Source: Paraburkholderia sp. Tr-20389
Lineage (GTDB): Bacteria; Pseudomonadota; Gammaproteobacteria; Burkholderiales; Burkholderiaceae
NCBI RefSeq assembly: GCF_017104565.1
Contig: NZ_JAAGPD010000047.1
Span: forward strand, 1-64,000
Direction: 5' to 3'
Length of the DNA stretch: 64,000 nt
The notes beneath the pieces were generated by a model. That model saw only the letters and a program-made list of their open reading frames with translations, was not told where the DNA came from and made no database searches. Both the position numbers and the translations under genes were made by a program. Shown here piece by piece: positions 8,978 through 19,250 of this stretch. Each line of letters opens with the position of its first letter. Position 1 is the first letter of the stretch.

Positions 8978-9350
8978 GCAGTTGACTGGTGAGTTTGCCC
9001 GTTGGAAGGCCGCGTGCCGGTTCAATCGGCATGAGCGCCCGTGCCGCGAGGTTTGGAATAAAGGCCAGCAGTTATGAGGCAGGTCCAGCTGATCCAAACC
9101 AATGTCATACGGATTCCGATAGATCGGGGTGCCGCGCCTTCCACGTTTGCACTTGATGATGGGTATGCTGCGCCACATACGCCGTGGCCAGCCCATACTG
9201 GACTTGCGCCCCCGACATTATGCCCATGCTGCGCGGCCCGAACAGCTAACCCGCGTATCACGAAGCGCGGGTCAGCGCATGCTGGCTGAGCCAGCATGCG
9301 CGTCCATCGAAACCACAGCCGCGTCATCCACGGCGGACAGCGCCCGCCGC
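8978..9350. other. 373-base gap with two adjacent hairpins, no convincing gene
   Basis: Short ORFs on both strands show no recognisable family and no good ribosome binding site. The notable content is a pair of inverted repeats at 9250-9302, just downstream of the minus-strand helix-turn-helix effector gene. The MFS promoter should lie in the part next to 8978. Confidence 0.55.
9250..9302. repeat. two back-to-back inverted repeats
   Basis: The first hairpin has 7-base arms ACCCGCG/CGCGGGT at 9250-9256 and 9267-9273. Two bases later a perfect 13-base inverted repeat runs from 9276 to 9302, arms GCGCATGCTGGCT and AGCCAGCATGCGC around one central G. Neither is followed by a T run on the minus strand. 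They may end the effector transcript, or mark a recombination or transposon-end remnant. Confidence 0.65.
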
Positions 9351-12300
9351 TCAGTCGAATGAATTCAGCCACTCACCGATCTCGGCCACCTCCGCATCCG
9401 TGAGCGGCGGTTGCAGATCCGGTTTGAAGTATTTTCGGACCTGCTCAGAGGTCAAGCCGAAGAAGCCTTGCTCGTACATTTCCATATCCAGCGATTCCGG
9501 TGCGGGTGCCTTGCCGTCGATCCAGTCGACGATTGCCTTGCGGACCACGGGATCAAGTTCATCAGCGTGGGCCGGATCCAACGCCTTGCGCAGCTCGGCA
9601 CGGCCCCATTGGGGAACAATGTCCCGTGTCCACACGATCTCCGGTTGAACTGGCGACGGCGCGCGCGTTGACGGAGCATCAGACGCCCGAGGCGTACCCG
9701 CGGGCTGTGCCGGTGAGCCTGGCGAGGACGCGTGCGGCGATGAAGTTTGAGGCACTGGCGGCGTACCGGGAGACTGCGGCGGTGCGCCTGTTGACCCCGC
9801 TGGGGACGGTGGCGTATGTCCAGCCTGTGGACTCGTTGCGCTGGCCTGCTGTCCCGCACCGCCGGACTGGATTCCCGATGGTCCCGCTCCGGATGTGTCA
9901 ACTCGTGGACGCTTGGCGGCAGGCTGTTCCGTGTCCTGGTCTGAAATCGGCCTGACGTATGCCTGGTCGATGTTCGAATAGTAGCCACTGCCTTCCCCGA
10001 CTGCTTTGACCGACGCTTCAGGCACGCCTGTTTGCCGTGCGATATCCGCCGTCGGGGCCGTACCGTACAGCTCACGGATCTTGCTGTACTGATCCGCAGT
10101 CATCGGGTATTTAATGTCCATCAGCCGCACGGGACGCGCGGCGGGCGAGGCCTCACGGACAGCTGGGGCAGTACCGATGTCTCTCGCCTGTGCGTCGTTG
10201 ACCACCCTGACGGCTGCCGCTTTTTCTCCGGCATTACCGTGCGTGTCGAGTCCGGTCTGCACGTAATGCATTGCGCCGCGATAGGCTGCGACTTTATTGC
10301 CGAATGCCCGCTTCGAGGCCGTCTCTTCCAGAGAGCGTCCTCTCAACAGATCCTCATAGATGGCACGTCCATTTCTGGATGCTGCGGACGCTTCGATACG
10401 CGAAACCGCCGGCAGTGTCGGCTTATCGTGCTCCAACTGATATTTCTTGACCCATGCTTCGGCCTGATAGGGACTAATTTTCAGATCTTTGGCGACCTCC
10501 GGATAGGAAAAGCACAGGTCGACGTAATCCTCATAAGCTTTCTGGCCAAGCACCTCGGTGTATCCGGGACGACTACCATGCGGCGTCTCAGAGCCATTCT
10601 CTTTTTCATACTTCGTAGCCCAGTCGAGAGCAGTCTCATCTGGAATACCCAGTTCGTTCGCGATCTGCGCGTACGTCCGACCGCGCAATTCGTGATCCTC
10701 ATAGACCGTCTGGCCGAGTTCAGGGGTGTAATTGGAGCGACTAACATTGGCGCGAGTAACATTTGCTCGACCACGCGGCATCTCAAAGCCATTGTCTTCT
10801 GCATACTTGTTAGCCCAGTTGTAGGCAGTCTTTTCCGGAATACCCAGTTCGTTCCCGATCTGCCCGTACGTGCGACCGCGCCGTTCATGATCCTCATAGG
10901 CCTTTTTTCCGTCCTCCTCCGTGTAACGGAACCCGGGAAAGCGCCCCGAGCCGCCTTTGAGCCCCGTGTCCGGATTGAACTCCCAGTTGCCGTTACTATT
11001 GAGCCTCACCGCATAGGGCGGCCTGGCACCACCATCCGGGGACTGCACGTTCCAGCTCTCGTTGTCCTTGTCGTACTTCACGGCAAAGGTCGTGTCGCCT
11101 TGCCGTATATAACCTTGGCCCCTGCTATCCCGGTAGATGCCGCGATACTGCGGATCTGCCGTCAGCTCGCCGCTGGGCCTGCTCGCATAGGTATCCGGCA
11201 CACCCGGCACGACTGTCGAGCGGGCCGGATCGTGCATCGCACCTCCCGCGCCATCGCCCGTCGCGCCTCCCGACCCGATAGTATGTCCTGCGTCACCGTC
11301 CTTACCCGCCGTTGCTTCCTCCTTGCCGGCACCAGACTCGCCCGTCTCACCTGGCTTGACATCGCCGCCCTTAGCGCCAATACCTTCGCCGCCCGCGCCC
11401 TTCGAACCTGCATGAGCGTCCCCCAGTTTGCCCGCCCCCCGGCCGAGCTTTTCGTTGCCCACCGGTAAGTCCGGCAATTTCGCCTCGCCCGCCACTGTGC
11501 CAAGCGCCCCCCCGCCGACGTCGATGCCGAACTTTTCATCTGACGACAGATGGGGCGCCGGCTCAAGGACGTCCGCAAACATATTCACGCCGGGAACCGA
11601 ATCAAGCGCAAACCGTCCGATTCCCTCCTCCAGCCTCGCCAGCCAAAGCGGCTTCGGCGGCATGTGGGCGTTTATCCAGCCATCCCTGATCGGGCCGCCC
11701 TGCTGCACCGCATGGTGCATCTGCGCGTTGTTAGCAATGTTCCCCGCATCAGACTGGTAGCGATACAGCAGATCGTTCGCGAAGTTGCCCATGCGCATCT
11801 TGCTTGTATCGACGTTCGTGATGTCCTCGGGCGCCGGCGGAATTCTTATGCTTTCCTTGTACGATCCATAATCCCAGTGGTTTGCTTTCGTCCAGTAGGG
11901 AACCTGGTCCGCGGCCCATTGGCTCTTTTGCGCCGCATCCCTGGACCAGTCCTTGAGCACCTGGAAATGTTGCGGGTCGTGCTGCATCCGGTACGCGAAT
12001 TCCTGTGCGTTGCGCGGTGACGTGAACGCCTTTCCCATGAAGTACGTCAGCTTGTTGAATGAGACTTCCTGTCCTTCGCCTGTGATCCCTGTCGCTTCAT
12101 CCAGCGCCTTGTCCAGTTCGCGGTCGGCCTCTGCCCACTGCGCGTCGAGCCGGCCCTTCTCGCGCACCTCAGCGGCCTGGATATACTGCTGCATCGACTG
12201 ACGCAGACGCGCTGCCTGCGCAAAGATCGCCTCGCGTTGAGCGGGTGTTTTCGCTGCATTGAACTGTTGCCCCAGTTGCCTGAGCAGATCCGCCTGATAC

Positions 12301-13040
12301 TGTCCGCTCGAGCCCAGGACCCCGTAGCCATACGGCGGCCTGAACTCCATCTGCGCGCGCTGTTGCGGGTCGGCCATTGCCTTGGCATAGGCCGTGTCGA
12401 CCGGCTTTATCACGTCGTCTTCGATCTGCTTCGCCAGCTTCAGCCGGTCTTCCGTGGAAGTCGCCGATTCATACCGGAGGAACAATGCGGCCAGCGTGGC
12501 GCGGAATAGGCCCCGGGCCGGCTGGGAAAGCGCGTTGATCTGCAGATTCGTTCTGATCACCTGCCGGACGAACGTCACCTCATCCTGCGGCATGCCGCGC
12601 ATGGCGTCCTCTGCCACATCGGCCATGCCGTTGGCGTTGTCGGTGTCGGTGGGGTGATCCTTCGTACCTTCGTACCGCTCGAGCAGATTCTGGCATTCAC
12701 CTGACGAACCGGCCGAAGCGGTGTTCGAATCGGGCGCTGCCGCGCCGGTATGCGTCCGCTGTGTCAGCAGACGCATACCGGGCCGAAGCCCGGATGTCGC
12801 CCGGCGTGCGCTTCTGGCCGGACCTGATGCGCCCTGGCCCGCGCGCATCGGACTGCGTGCCGAGCCGCCGGATCCCGGCGGCGTACCAGGCGGCGGATTG
12901 CGCTTCGCGGAGGGCGAATCCGTATTGCCGGAATGGGAAGGGGTATCCGTGCTTGCCTGATCCTGGCCGGACTCATCGTCGTCGGCTTGACGATAGGCAG
13001 CGTAATTCGGGTAAGGCCGATTGACTGGCGAAATGCTCAT
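9351..13040 (-). CDS. large putative effector with tandem helix-turn-helix repeats and an NLS-like motif
   Basis: 1229 residues, no signal peptide or membrane helix. Residues 1-115 are Ser/Pro/Gly-rich and disordered, as in type III secreted proteins. Residues 115-520 are helical and unrecognised. Residues 520-610 are Gly-rich. Residues about 630-695 contain a GIYRDSRGQGYIRQGDTTF block reminiscent of modules in large Pseudomonas and Burkholderia toxins. Residues 706-885 hold three tandem repeats with the core YEDHExRGRTYxQIxNELGIP and a Trp-containing recognition-helix-like segment. Two weaker copies follow (886-942 and 979-1027). PAAKRPRVD at 1040-1048 looks like a nuclear localisation signal. 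A Pro/Ser linker (1049-1134) leads to an ordered acidic tail ending EIGEWLNSFD. GGAG seven bases upstream fixes the ATG at 13040. Host-nucleus DNA binding is inference. Confidence 0.6.
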   Translation of the reverse strand: MSISPVNRPYPNYAAYRQADDDESGQDQASTDTPSHSGNTDSPSAKRNPPPGTPPGSGGSARSPMRAGQGASGPARSARRATSGLRPGMRLLTQRTHTGAAAPDSNTASAGSSGECQNLLERYEGTKDHPTDTDNANGMADVAEDAMRGMPQDEVTFVRQVIRTNLQINALSQPARGLFRATLAALFLRYESATSTEDRLKLAKQIEDDVIKPVDTAYAKAMADPQQRAQMEFRPPYGYGVLGSSGQYQADLLRQLGQQFNAAKTPAQREAIFAQAARLRQSMQQYIQAAEVREKGRLDAQWAEADRELDKALDEATGITGEGQEVSFNKLTYFMGKAFTSPRNAQEFAYRMQHDPQHFQVLKDWSRDAAQKSQWAADQVPYWTKANHWDYGSYKESIRIPPAPEDITNVDTSKMRMGNFANDLLYRYQSDAGNIANNAQMHHAVQQGGPIRDGWINAHMPPKPLWLARLEEGIGRFALDSVPGVNMFADVLEPAPHLSSDEKFGIDVGGGALGTVAGEAKLPDLPVGNEKLGRGAGKLGDAHAGSKGAGGEGIGAKGGDVKPGETGESGAGKEEATAGKDGDAGHTIGSGGATGDGAGGAMHDPARSTVVPGVPDTYASRPSGELTADPQYRGIYRDSRGQGYIRQGDTTFAVKYDKDNESWNVQSPDGGARPPYAVRLNSNGNWEFNPDTGLKGGSGRFPGFRYTEEDGKKAYEDHERRGRTYGQIGNELGIPEKTAYNWANKYAEDNGFEMPRGRANVTRANVSRSNYTPELGQTVYEDHELRGRTYAQIANELGIPDETALDWATKYEKENGSETPHGSRPGYTEVLGQKAYEDYVDLCFSYPEVAKDLKISPYQAEAWVKKYQLEHDKPTLPAVSRIEASAASRNGRAIYEDLLRGRSLEETASKRAFGNKVAAYRGAMHYVQTGLDTHGNAGEKAAAVRVVNDAQARDIGTAPAVREASPAARPVRLMDIKYPMTADQYSKIRELYGTAPTADIARQTGVPEASVKAVGEGSGYYSNIDQAYVRPISDQDTEQPAAKRPRVDTSGAGPSGIQSGGAGQQASATSPQAGHTPPSPAGSTGAPPQSPGTPPVPQTSSPHASSPGSPAQPAGTPRASDAPSTRAPSPVQPEIVWTRDIVPQWGRAELRKALDPAHADELDPVVRKAIVDWIDGKAPAPESLDMEMYEQGFFGLTSEQVRKYFKPDLQPPLTDAEVAEIGEWLNSFD
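9897..9923 (-). other. codons for NLS-like motif PAAKRPRVD
   Basis: The nine residues resemble the monopartite c-Myc-type nuclear localisation signal (PAAKRVKLD) in position-by-position composition. They sit between the helix-turn-helix region and the Pro/Ser linker, an exposed setting. Similarity is by eye only. Confidence 0.5.
10563..10925 (-). repeat. direct repeats encoding helix-turn-helix units 1 and 2
   Basis: Two 63-base copies at 10642-10704 and 10837-10899 differ at 6 positions (about 90 percent identical) and are 195 bases apart, equal to 65 codons. Each encodes the core ending in NELGIP. The third protein repeat (10386-10562) has diverged at the DNA level. This points to recent unit duplication inside the gene. 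Confidence 0.85.
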
Positions 13041-13191
13041 GAGCTTGCTCCAATAGAGAGGTGCACTGCCCGCGTTCAAACACGCGCAGCATTGCCTTTT
13101 AATTAGAGTGCCTAATCATTCGGTCCACGCGATACCGGGCGCTAGTATCGACGTCGAATAAGACTCGCAGCACAACGGCTCAAAAAACAAA

Positions 13192-13219
13192 AAGCCCGCG
13201 CATCGCAATGCGCGGGCTT
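13192..13219 (-). terminator. intrinsic terminator of icd
   Basis: A perfect 12-bp stem AAGCCCGCGCAT/ATGCGCGGGCTT with a CGCA loop lies 26 bases after the icd stop. On the minus strand it is followed by TTTTTGTTTTTTG. Confidence 0.92.
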
Positions 13220-13245
13220 CGCTTACAGCACGACAGCGCGGCGGC

Positions 13246-15489
<2,244 letters not shown>

Positions 15490-15923
15490 CGCTTTGCTCT
15501 TGGTCGAGAAAGGTTGGGAAATGCCGCCGGCGACGCCACGGCCGACGCGAATGCCCTGAATTTTGCCTTATTTTGGATTTTGACGGTTTGAATCGGGCCG
15601 ATTGAATGGCCCTCAACGCAAAAAAATGCACGATTTCCGCGATTGCAGGGCGACTTCTTCCACGAGAACGGCACTTCATTGCATTTTACGGATTCAGCAC
15701 CGGCACAATTATTCCGTTTCATTCCGTCTACGCACGAATGGCGAAAGACGGATGCACAGCGACATTGCGCGCCTCGAAGGGCGGGAAAATGCCCCCCGGA
15801 GCCGACGCGCTCCGAACGTGGATAGTCGGTTCGCCACTGCGCGGGCGAAAAAAACGACGCCCGGCCTACACTGTTGCACCCCACATTTTACGGCGGCGTG
15901 ACACGCTCCATCATTTTCATACG
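15490..15923. promoter_or_regulatory. 434-base divergent gap between icd and an MBL-fold gene
   Basis: The half next to icd (about 15550-15720) is AT-richer and should hold the icd promoter. Overlapping ORFs here have no family features or ribosome binding site. I see no convincing gene or RNA. Confidence 0.45.
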
Positions 15924-17069
15924 ATGCCATTCCCTTTCCGCTCGCGCGTCATGTGCGCCGTCATCGCATTGAGCGCAGCGACGGCGAGTAGCACGGCCGG
16001 TGCTCAGACGCCCGATCCCTCGCCTGATAAGCTCGCTTCGAGCGGCATCCAGCACGCGCCGCGCACGAAAGACGGCTACGAGAACAGCGAGGGCCCGCTC
16101 GCGCGCGGCTCGGTGTGGAAATGGCGCTGGAACCGCTGGACGCACGATTTGCCGCCGCCGCCCGCGAACGGCTACGCATTTCCCGTCGATCACCCTGACG
16201 TCGCGTGGCTCCGATCGAATCGCAGCGAAGACACGATGACGTGGATCGGCCACGCGACCGCCCTGCTGCAGATCAACGGCGTCAACGTGCTGACGGATCC
16301 GATGTTCTCGGAGCGCGCGTCGCCGTTCACGTTCGCGGGACCGAAACGGCACGTGCCGCCCGGCCTCTCGCTCGACGAACTGCCGCATATCGACGTCGTG
16401 CTGATTTCGCACAGCCACTACGATCATCTCGATACCGCGAGCGTCGAGGCGCTGAACGCGCAGCCTGGTGGGCCGCCGCTCTTTCTCGTGCCGCTCGGCA
16501 TCAAGGACTGGCTCGGGAAAAAAGGCATCGCGAACGCGCAGGAATTCGACTGGGGCGACCACGTGAGCGCGGCGGCCCTCGACTTCTGGTTCGTGCCCGC
16601 GACGCACTGGTCCGCGCGCAGCCTCACCGATCGCAACGAGACGCTATGGGGCGGCTGGGTCGTGAAAACGCCCGCGGGCGCCACGCATCCGTATGCGCTG
16701 TACTTCGCGGGCGACACCGGCTATTCAGACGATTTCAAACACATCGGCGCGGCGTTCGGATGTTTCGATCTCGCGCTGATCCCGATCGGCGCGTACGCGC
16801 CGCGCTGGTTCATGGGTCCACAGCACGTCGATCCGCAGCAGGCCGTGCAGATTTTCCAGGACGTACACGCGAAAAGAGCAATCGGCATTCACTGGGGCAC
16901 CTTCGAACTCGCCGACGAACCGCTCGACGAGCCGCCGAAAAAGCTCGCCGAAGCGACCCGTGCCGCCGGCCTGCACGACGACGCCTTCACTGTGCTGCAT
17001 CATGGCCAGACGATCCGCCTCGACGATACGGCCACGATGAACGAGACACGCGAGGCGTGCGCCCGCTGA
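15924..17069 (+). CDS. exported metallo-beta-lactamase-fold hydrolase (UlaG/NAPE-PLD-like)
   Basis: 381 residues. The first 28 or so form a Sec signal peptide (Arg pair, hydrophobic core, TAGAQ cleavage area), so it should be periplasmic. The metal site is clear: SHSHYDHLD, an HxHxDH motif, then FAGDTGYSDDF with the bridging Asp, and a C-terminal GIHWGTFELADEP His. MTWIGHATALLQINGVNVLTDPMFS is the UlaG/NAPE-PLD-like N-terminal strand pair. The family hydrolyses phosphodiesters or lactones; the actual substrate is unknown. ATG 15924 was chosen because it begins the signal peptide; the longer ORF start at 15606 would put it 106 residues inside. Confidence 0.85.
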   Translation: MPFPFRSRVMCAVIALSAATASSTAGAQTPDPSPDKLASSGIQHAPRTKDGYENSEGPLARGSVWKWRWNRWTHDLPPPPANGYAFPVDHPDVAWLRSNRSEDTMTWIGHATALLQINGVNVLTDPMFSERASPFTFAGPKRHVPPGLSLDELPHIDVVLISHSHYDHLDTASVEALNAQPGGPPLFLVPLGIKDWLGKKGIANAQEFDWGDHVSAAALDFWFVPATHWSARSLTDRNETLWGGWVVKTPAGATHPYALYFAGDTGYSDDFKHIGAAFGCFDLALIPIGAYAPRWFMGPQHVDPQQAVQIFQDVHAKRAIGIHWGTFELADEPLDEPPKKLAEATRAAGLHDDAFTVLHHGQTIRLDDTATMNETREACAR

Positions 17070-17289
17070 CAGGGCATCCCGCGCCGTCTTGCACTGCGCG
17101 TGTGCAGCACGCGCCGTCACGCAACACGCGTATGTCGGTCAGCCCACATTCGGCATCACGCGAGAGACCCGGCATCCGGTTAAACCCTGTCCTGCACGGC
17201 ACAACGTGCGTGTTATTGTCGTACACACACGGGTTCGAGCTTTGCTACGCGGAACTCACGTCATATCCGTTACCTTCGCGAGCGTCGCC

Positions 17290-17655
17290 ATGAGTGATGT
17301 ACGCCACCTTCTGAGCCAACGCGACCGCGTGGAGCTGCTGTGCTGGCTCACCTGCGGAAGCCTCGGCGCCTGGTATCTGAACGAAACCTGGCCCTCCCCG
17401 TCCTTTCACGTAGAAGCCGCGCACAAGTGGCTCGACCGGCACGGGCGCACCGCCGACTGGCTGTGCATCGCGAGGCTGTCCGCGATCGCGCTCGATATCG
17501 CGCAACGGCATGCATCGTTTGTCGAAGCCGACTGGGCGCGCGACGCCGTTGAAGAAATTCTCGATACCGATGAACTCGACGCTCAGGCCCGTCTCGTCCT
17601 GACGGTGCTCGGCGACTGCGAACGCGCGCTCGCCGACAAGCGCGTCGCCGACTGA
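17290..17655 (+). CDS. conserved hypothetical protein, 121 aa
   Basis: A small mostly helical acidic protein starting MSDVRHLLSQRDRVELLCWL. It has no signal peptide, no metal motif and no family I recognise. Trp and Leu spacing suggests a compact helical bundle, and the C-terminal half (DAVEEILDTDELDAQARLVL) is amphipathic. Codon use matches the neighbours, so it is probably real. The ATG at 17290 was preferred to the much longer upstream extension, which is Arg/His/Cys-rich and looks non-coding. It converges on the DUF899 gene 20 bases away. Confidence 0.6.
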   Translation: MSDVRHLLSQRDRVELLCWLTCGSLGAWYLNETWPSPSFHVEAAHKWLDRHGRTADWLCIARLSAIALDIAQRHASFVEADWARDAVEEILDTDELDAQARLVLTVLGDCERALADKRVAD

Positions 17656-17675
17656 AGATCCGTCGTGCCCGCGCC

Positions 17676-18386
17676 TCAGCGCGCGTAGTCGAGCCTCGGA
17701 TACCAATGCGGATCGCGCCCTTCGGGCGTCATGTCGAAGATCGTCCACATCGGCATCAGATCCGGCGCGCCGCGCGGATCCTGACCGGGATCGGCGGTCG
17801 GAAAGCCCATTTCCGACGCGTAGAAATGCCGGATCGTGCCGTCGCGGCGCGTGAAAACCTGGAACGCCGGATCGTCGCCGCCGTCGTCATTGATCGCGCC
17901 GAAGTCGCGGCTATACGCGCCGTTCACATCCGAATACAGCTTCAGTGCGCGCCAGCCGCGCTCTTCCTTGAACGCGACCAACCGCTCGATCGGCGAACGC
18001 GCGACCACTGCGAGCGCGATACGCTGCGCGATATCGCGCGCCTCGCCGTCCCACGCGCCCAGCAGCGACGTGCACATCGGACACGGCCGCTCGCGCTGCG
18101 GCCCAAACATGAAGCTGTAGATCACGAGCGTGTCCTTGTCGCCGAATAGCCCTGCGAAATCGACAGGACCCGCTTCGCCGACGAAGCGATAGTCGCCCGT
18201 CACCTCGCCGCCTTGCGGCAACGCCCGGCGTTGCTCGGCGACGCGTTCGATATGGCGGCGCAGCTCGATTTCCTCCGCGAGCAACGCGTCGCGCGCGCGG
18301 CGATACTCGACGCTCTCGTTCGGAAAGTGCCTGCCGTTGCGCTTCGCAAGCTCGACGGCGGGCACGAGAGAAGATGCAGTAGACAT
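17676..18386 (-). CDS. DUF899 family thioredoxin-like protein
   Basis: 236 residues. YSFMFGPQRERPCPMCTSLLGAWDG is the signature of the DUF899 family, thioredoxin-fold proteins with a CPMC redox-like pair. MPMWTIFDMTPEGR near the C-terminus and FGDKDTLVIYSFMFG in the middle also fit. No signal peptide, so cytoplasmic. The biochemical role of the family is not established; a redox or dithiol function is inferred from CxxC. A GGGGG-containing Shine-Dalgarno sequence sits just ahead of the ATG. It lies 77 bases downstream of the glutathione transferase gene on the same strand, which suggests a small stress-type unit. Confidence 0.85.
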   Translation of the reverse strand: MSTASSLVPAVELAKRNGRHFPNESVEYRRARDALLAEEIELRRHIERVAEQRRALPQGGEVTGDYRFVGEAGPVDFAGLFGDKDTLVIYSFMFGPQRERPCPMCTSLLGAWDGEARDIAQRIALAVVARSPIERLVAFKEERGWRALKLYSDVNGAYSRDFGAINDDGGDDPAFQVFTRRDGTIRHFYASEMGFPTADPGQDPRGAPDLMPMWTIFDMTPEGRDPHWYPRLDYAR

Positions 18387-18463
18387 GGTGGCCCCCACTG
18401 GAGAAGCATGCACGCAGGCTGCGCGTCGCAACGGGCAGCCGTTGGAATTCGGGGAATGGCAAC

Positions 18464-19117
18464 TCAGTCGCGATCCGGCGCGCCGAGCGGAAAGAGATGC
18501 CGGTAAGGCCGCGCCTCATCGACCGCGCGTGCGAACGACGGCCGCTTCAACAGACGCTTGCGATAGGCGATCACGTGTTCGAACTTCGGATCGATACGAT
18601 GCGTCCAGTCGGCATAGAAGAGAAACGGCGCCGCGCCGCAGTCCGCCAGACTGAAATGCTCGCCCGCCGCCCATTCGCGGCCCTTCATCGCGTTGTCGAG
18701 CCACGCATAGGCGGTCTCGAGCAGCGTCCGCGCATCGGTGACGCCGCGCGGATCGCGCTCGTGCTCCTTGCGCATCGAATCGAAAATGATCTTCTGCTGC
18801 GGCGTCGCCATGTAGTTGTCGAAGAAGCGGTCCATGAAGCGCACGTCGAGCGCCGCGCGCGGATCGTCGGGCAGCAGTTGCACCGGGCCTGGATGAAACA
18901 GCGCGAGATGTTCGATGATCACGGTCGCCTCGGCGATCGTGCGGCCGTCGTCGACGAGCATCGGAAAGCGCCGGATCGGCCAGCGCGCAGCCAGTTCGTC
19001 CATCGCGCCGGGTTCATCGAGGCGCCGGTATTCGAACGGCGTGCCGTTCTCGTAGAGCGCAATGAGCGCCTTCTGGCAATACGAGGAAAAGGGATGGGCG
19101 TAGAGCTTCAAGGTCAT
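18464..19117 (-). CDS. glutathione S-transferase family protein
   Basis: 217 residues. The thioredoxin-like N-terminal domain opens MTLKLYAHPFSSYCQKALIAL, with Ser11/Ser12 or Cys14 as possible glutathione-activating residues. RRFPMLVDDG holds the cis-proline before the glutathione-binding strand, followed by IAEATVIIEHL. The all-helical C-terminal domain covers about residues 90-210. Members conjugate glutathione to electrophiles or act as thiol reductases in the cytoplasm; the substrate is unknown. It is probably cotranscribed with the DUF899 gene downstream. Confidence 0.92.
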   Translation of the reverse strand: MTLKLYAHPFSSYCQKALIALYENGTPFEYRRLDEPGAMDELAARWPIRRFPMLVDDGRTIAEATVIIEHLALFHPGPVQLLPDDPRAALDVRFMDRFFDNYMATPQQKIIFDSMRKEHERDPRGVTDARTLLETAYAWLDNAMKGREWAAGEHFSLADCGAAPFLFYADWTHRIDPKFEHVIAYRKRLLKRPSFARAVDEARPYRHLFPLGAPDRD

Positions 19118-19250
19118 TGTCGTCGTCCTTGCAGGCAGGGAGCGGACGATATGTCCGCTTACTGTGACGACGAACGGCCACGCTGTGAATCGACATGCGA
19201 TGCGAAAAAACTTTTGCTGCGCTGCGACGTTCGTGCGCTACGCTGCGCAT

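Noticed and set aside
8978-9350. Insertion-sequence remnant
   Set aside because: Translations in all frames gave no transposase motif and no target duplication was seen; only the inverted repeats are unusual.
9897-10925. TAL-effector repeats
   Set aside because: The units are about 55-65 residues with a helix-turn-helix core and lack the 33-35-residue TAL pattern and its two variable residues.
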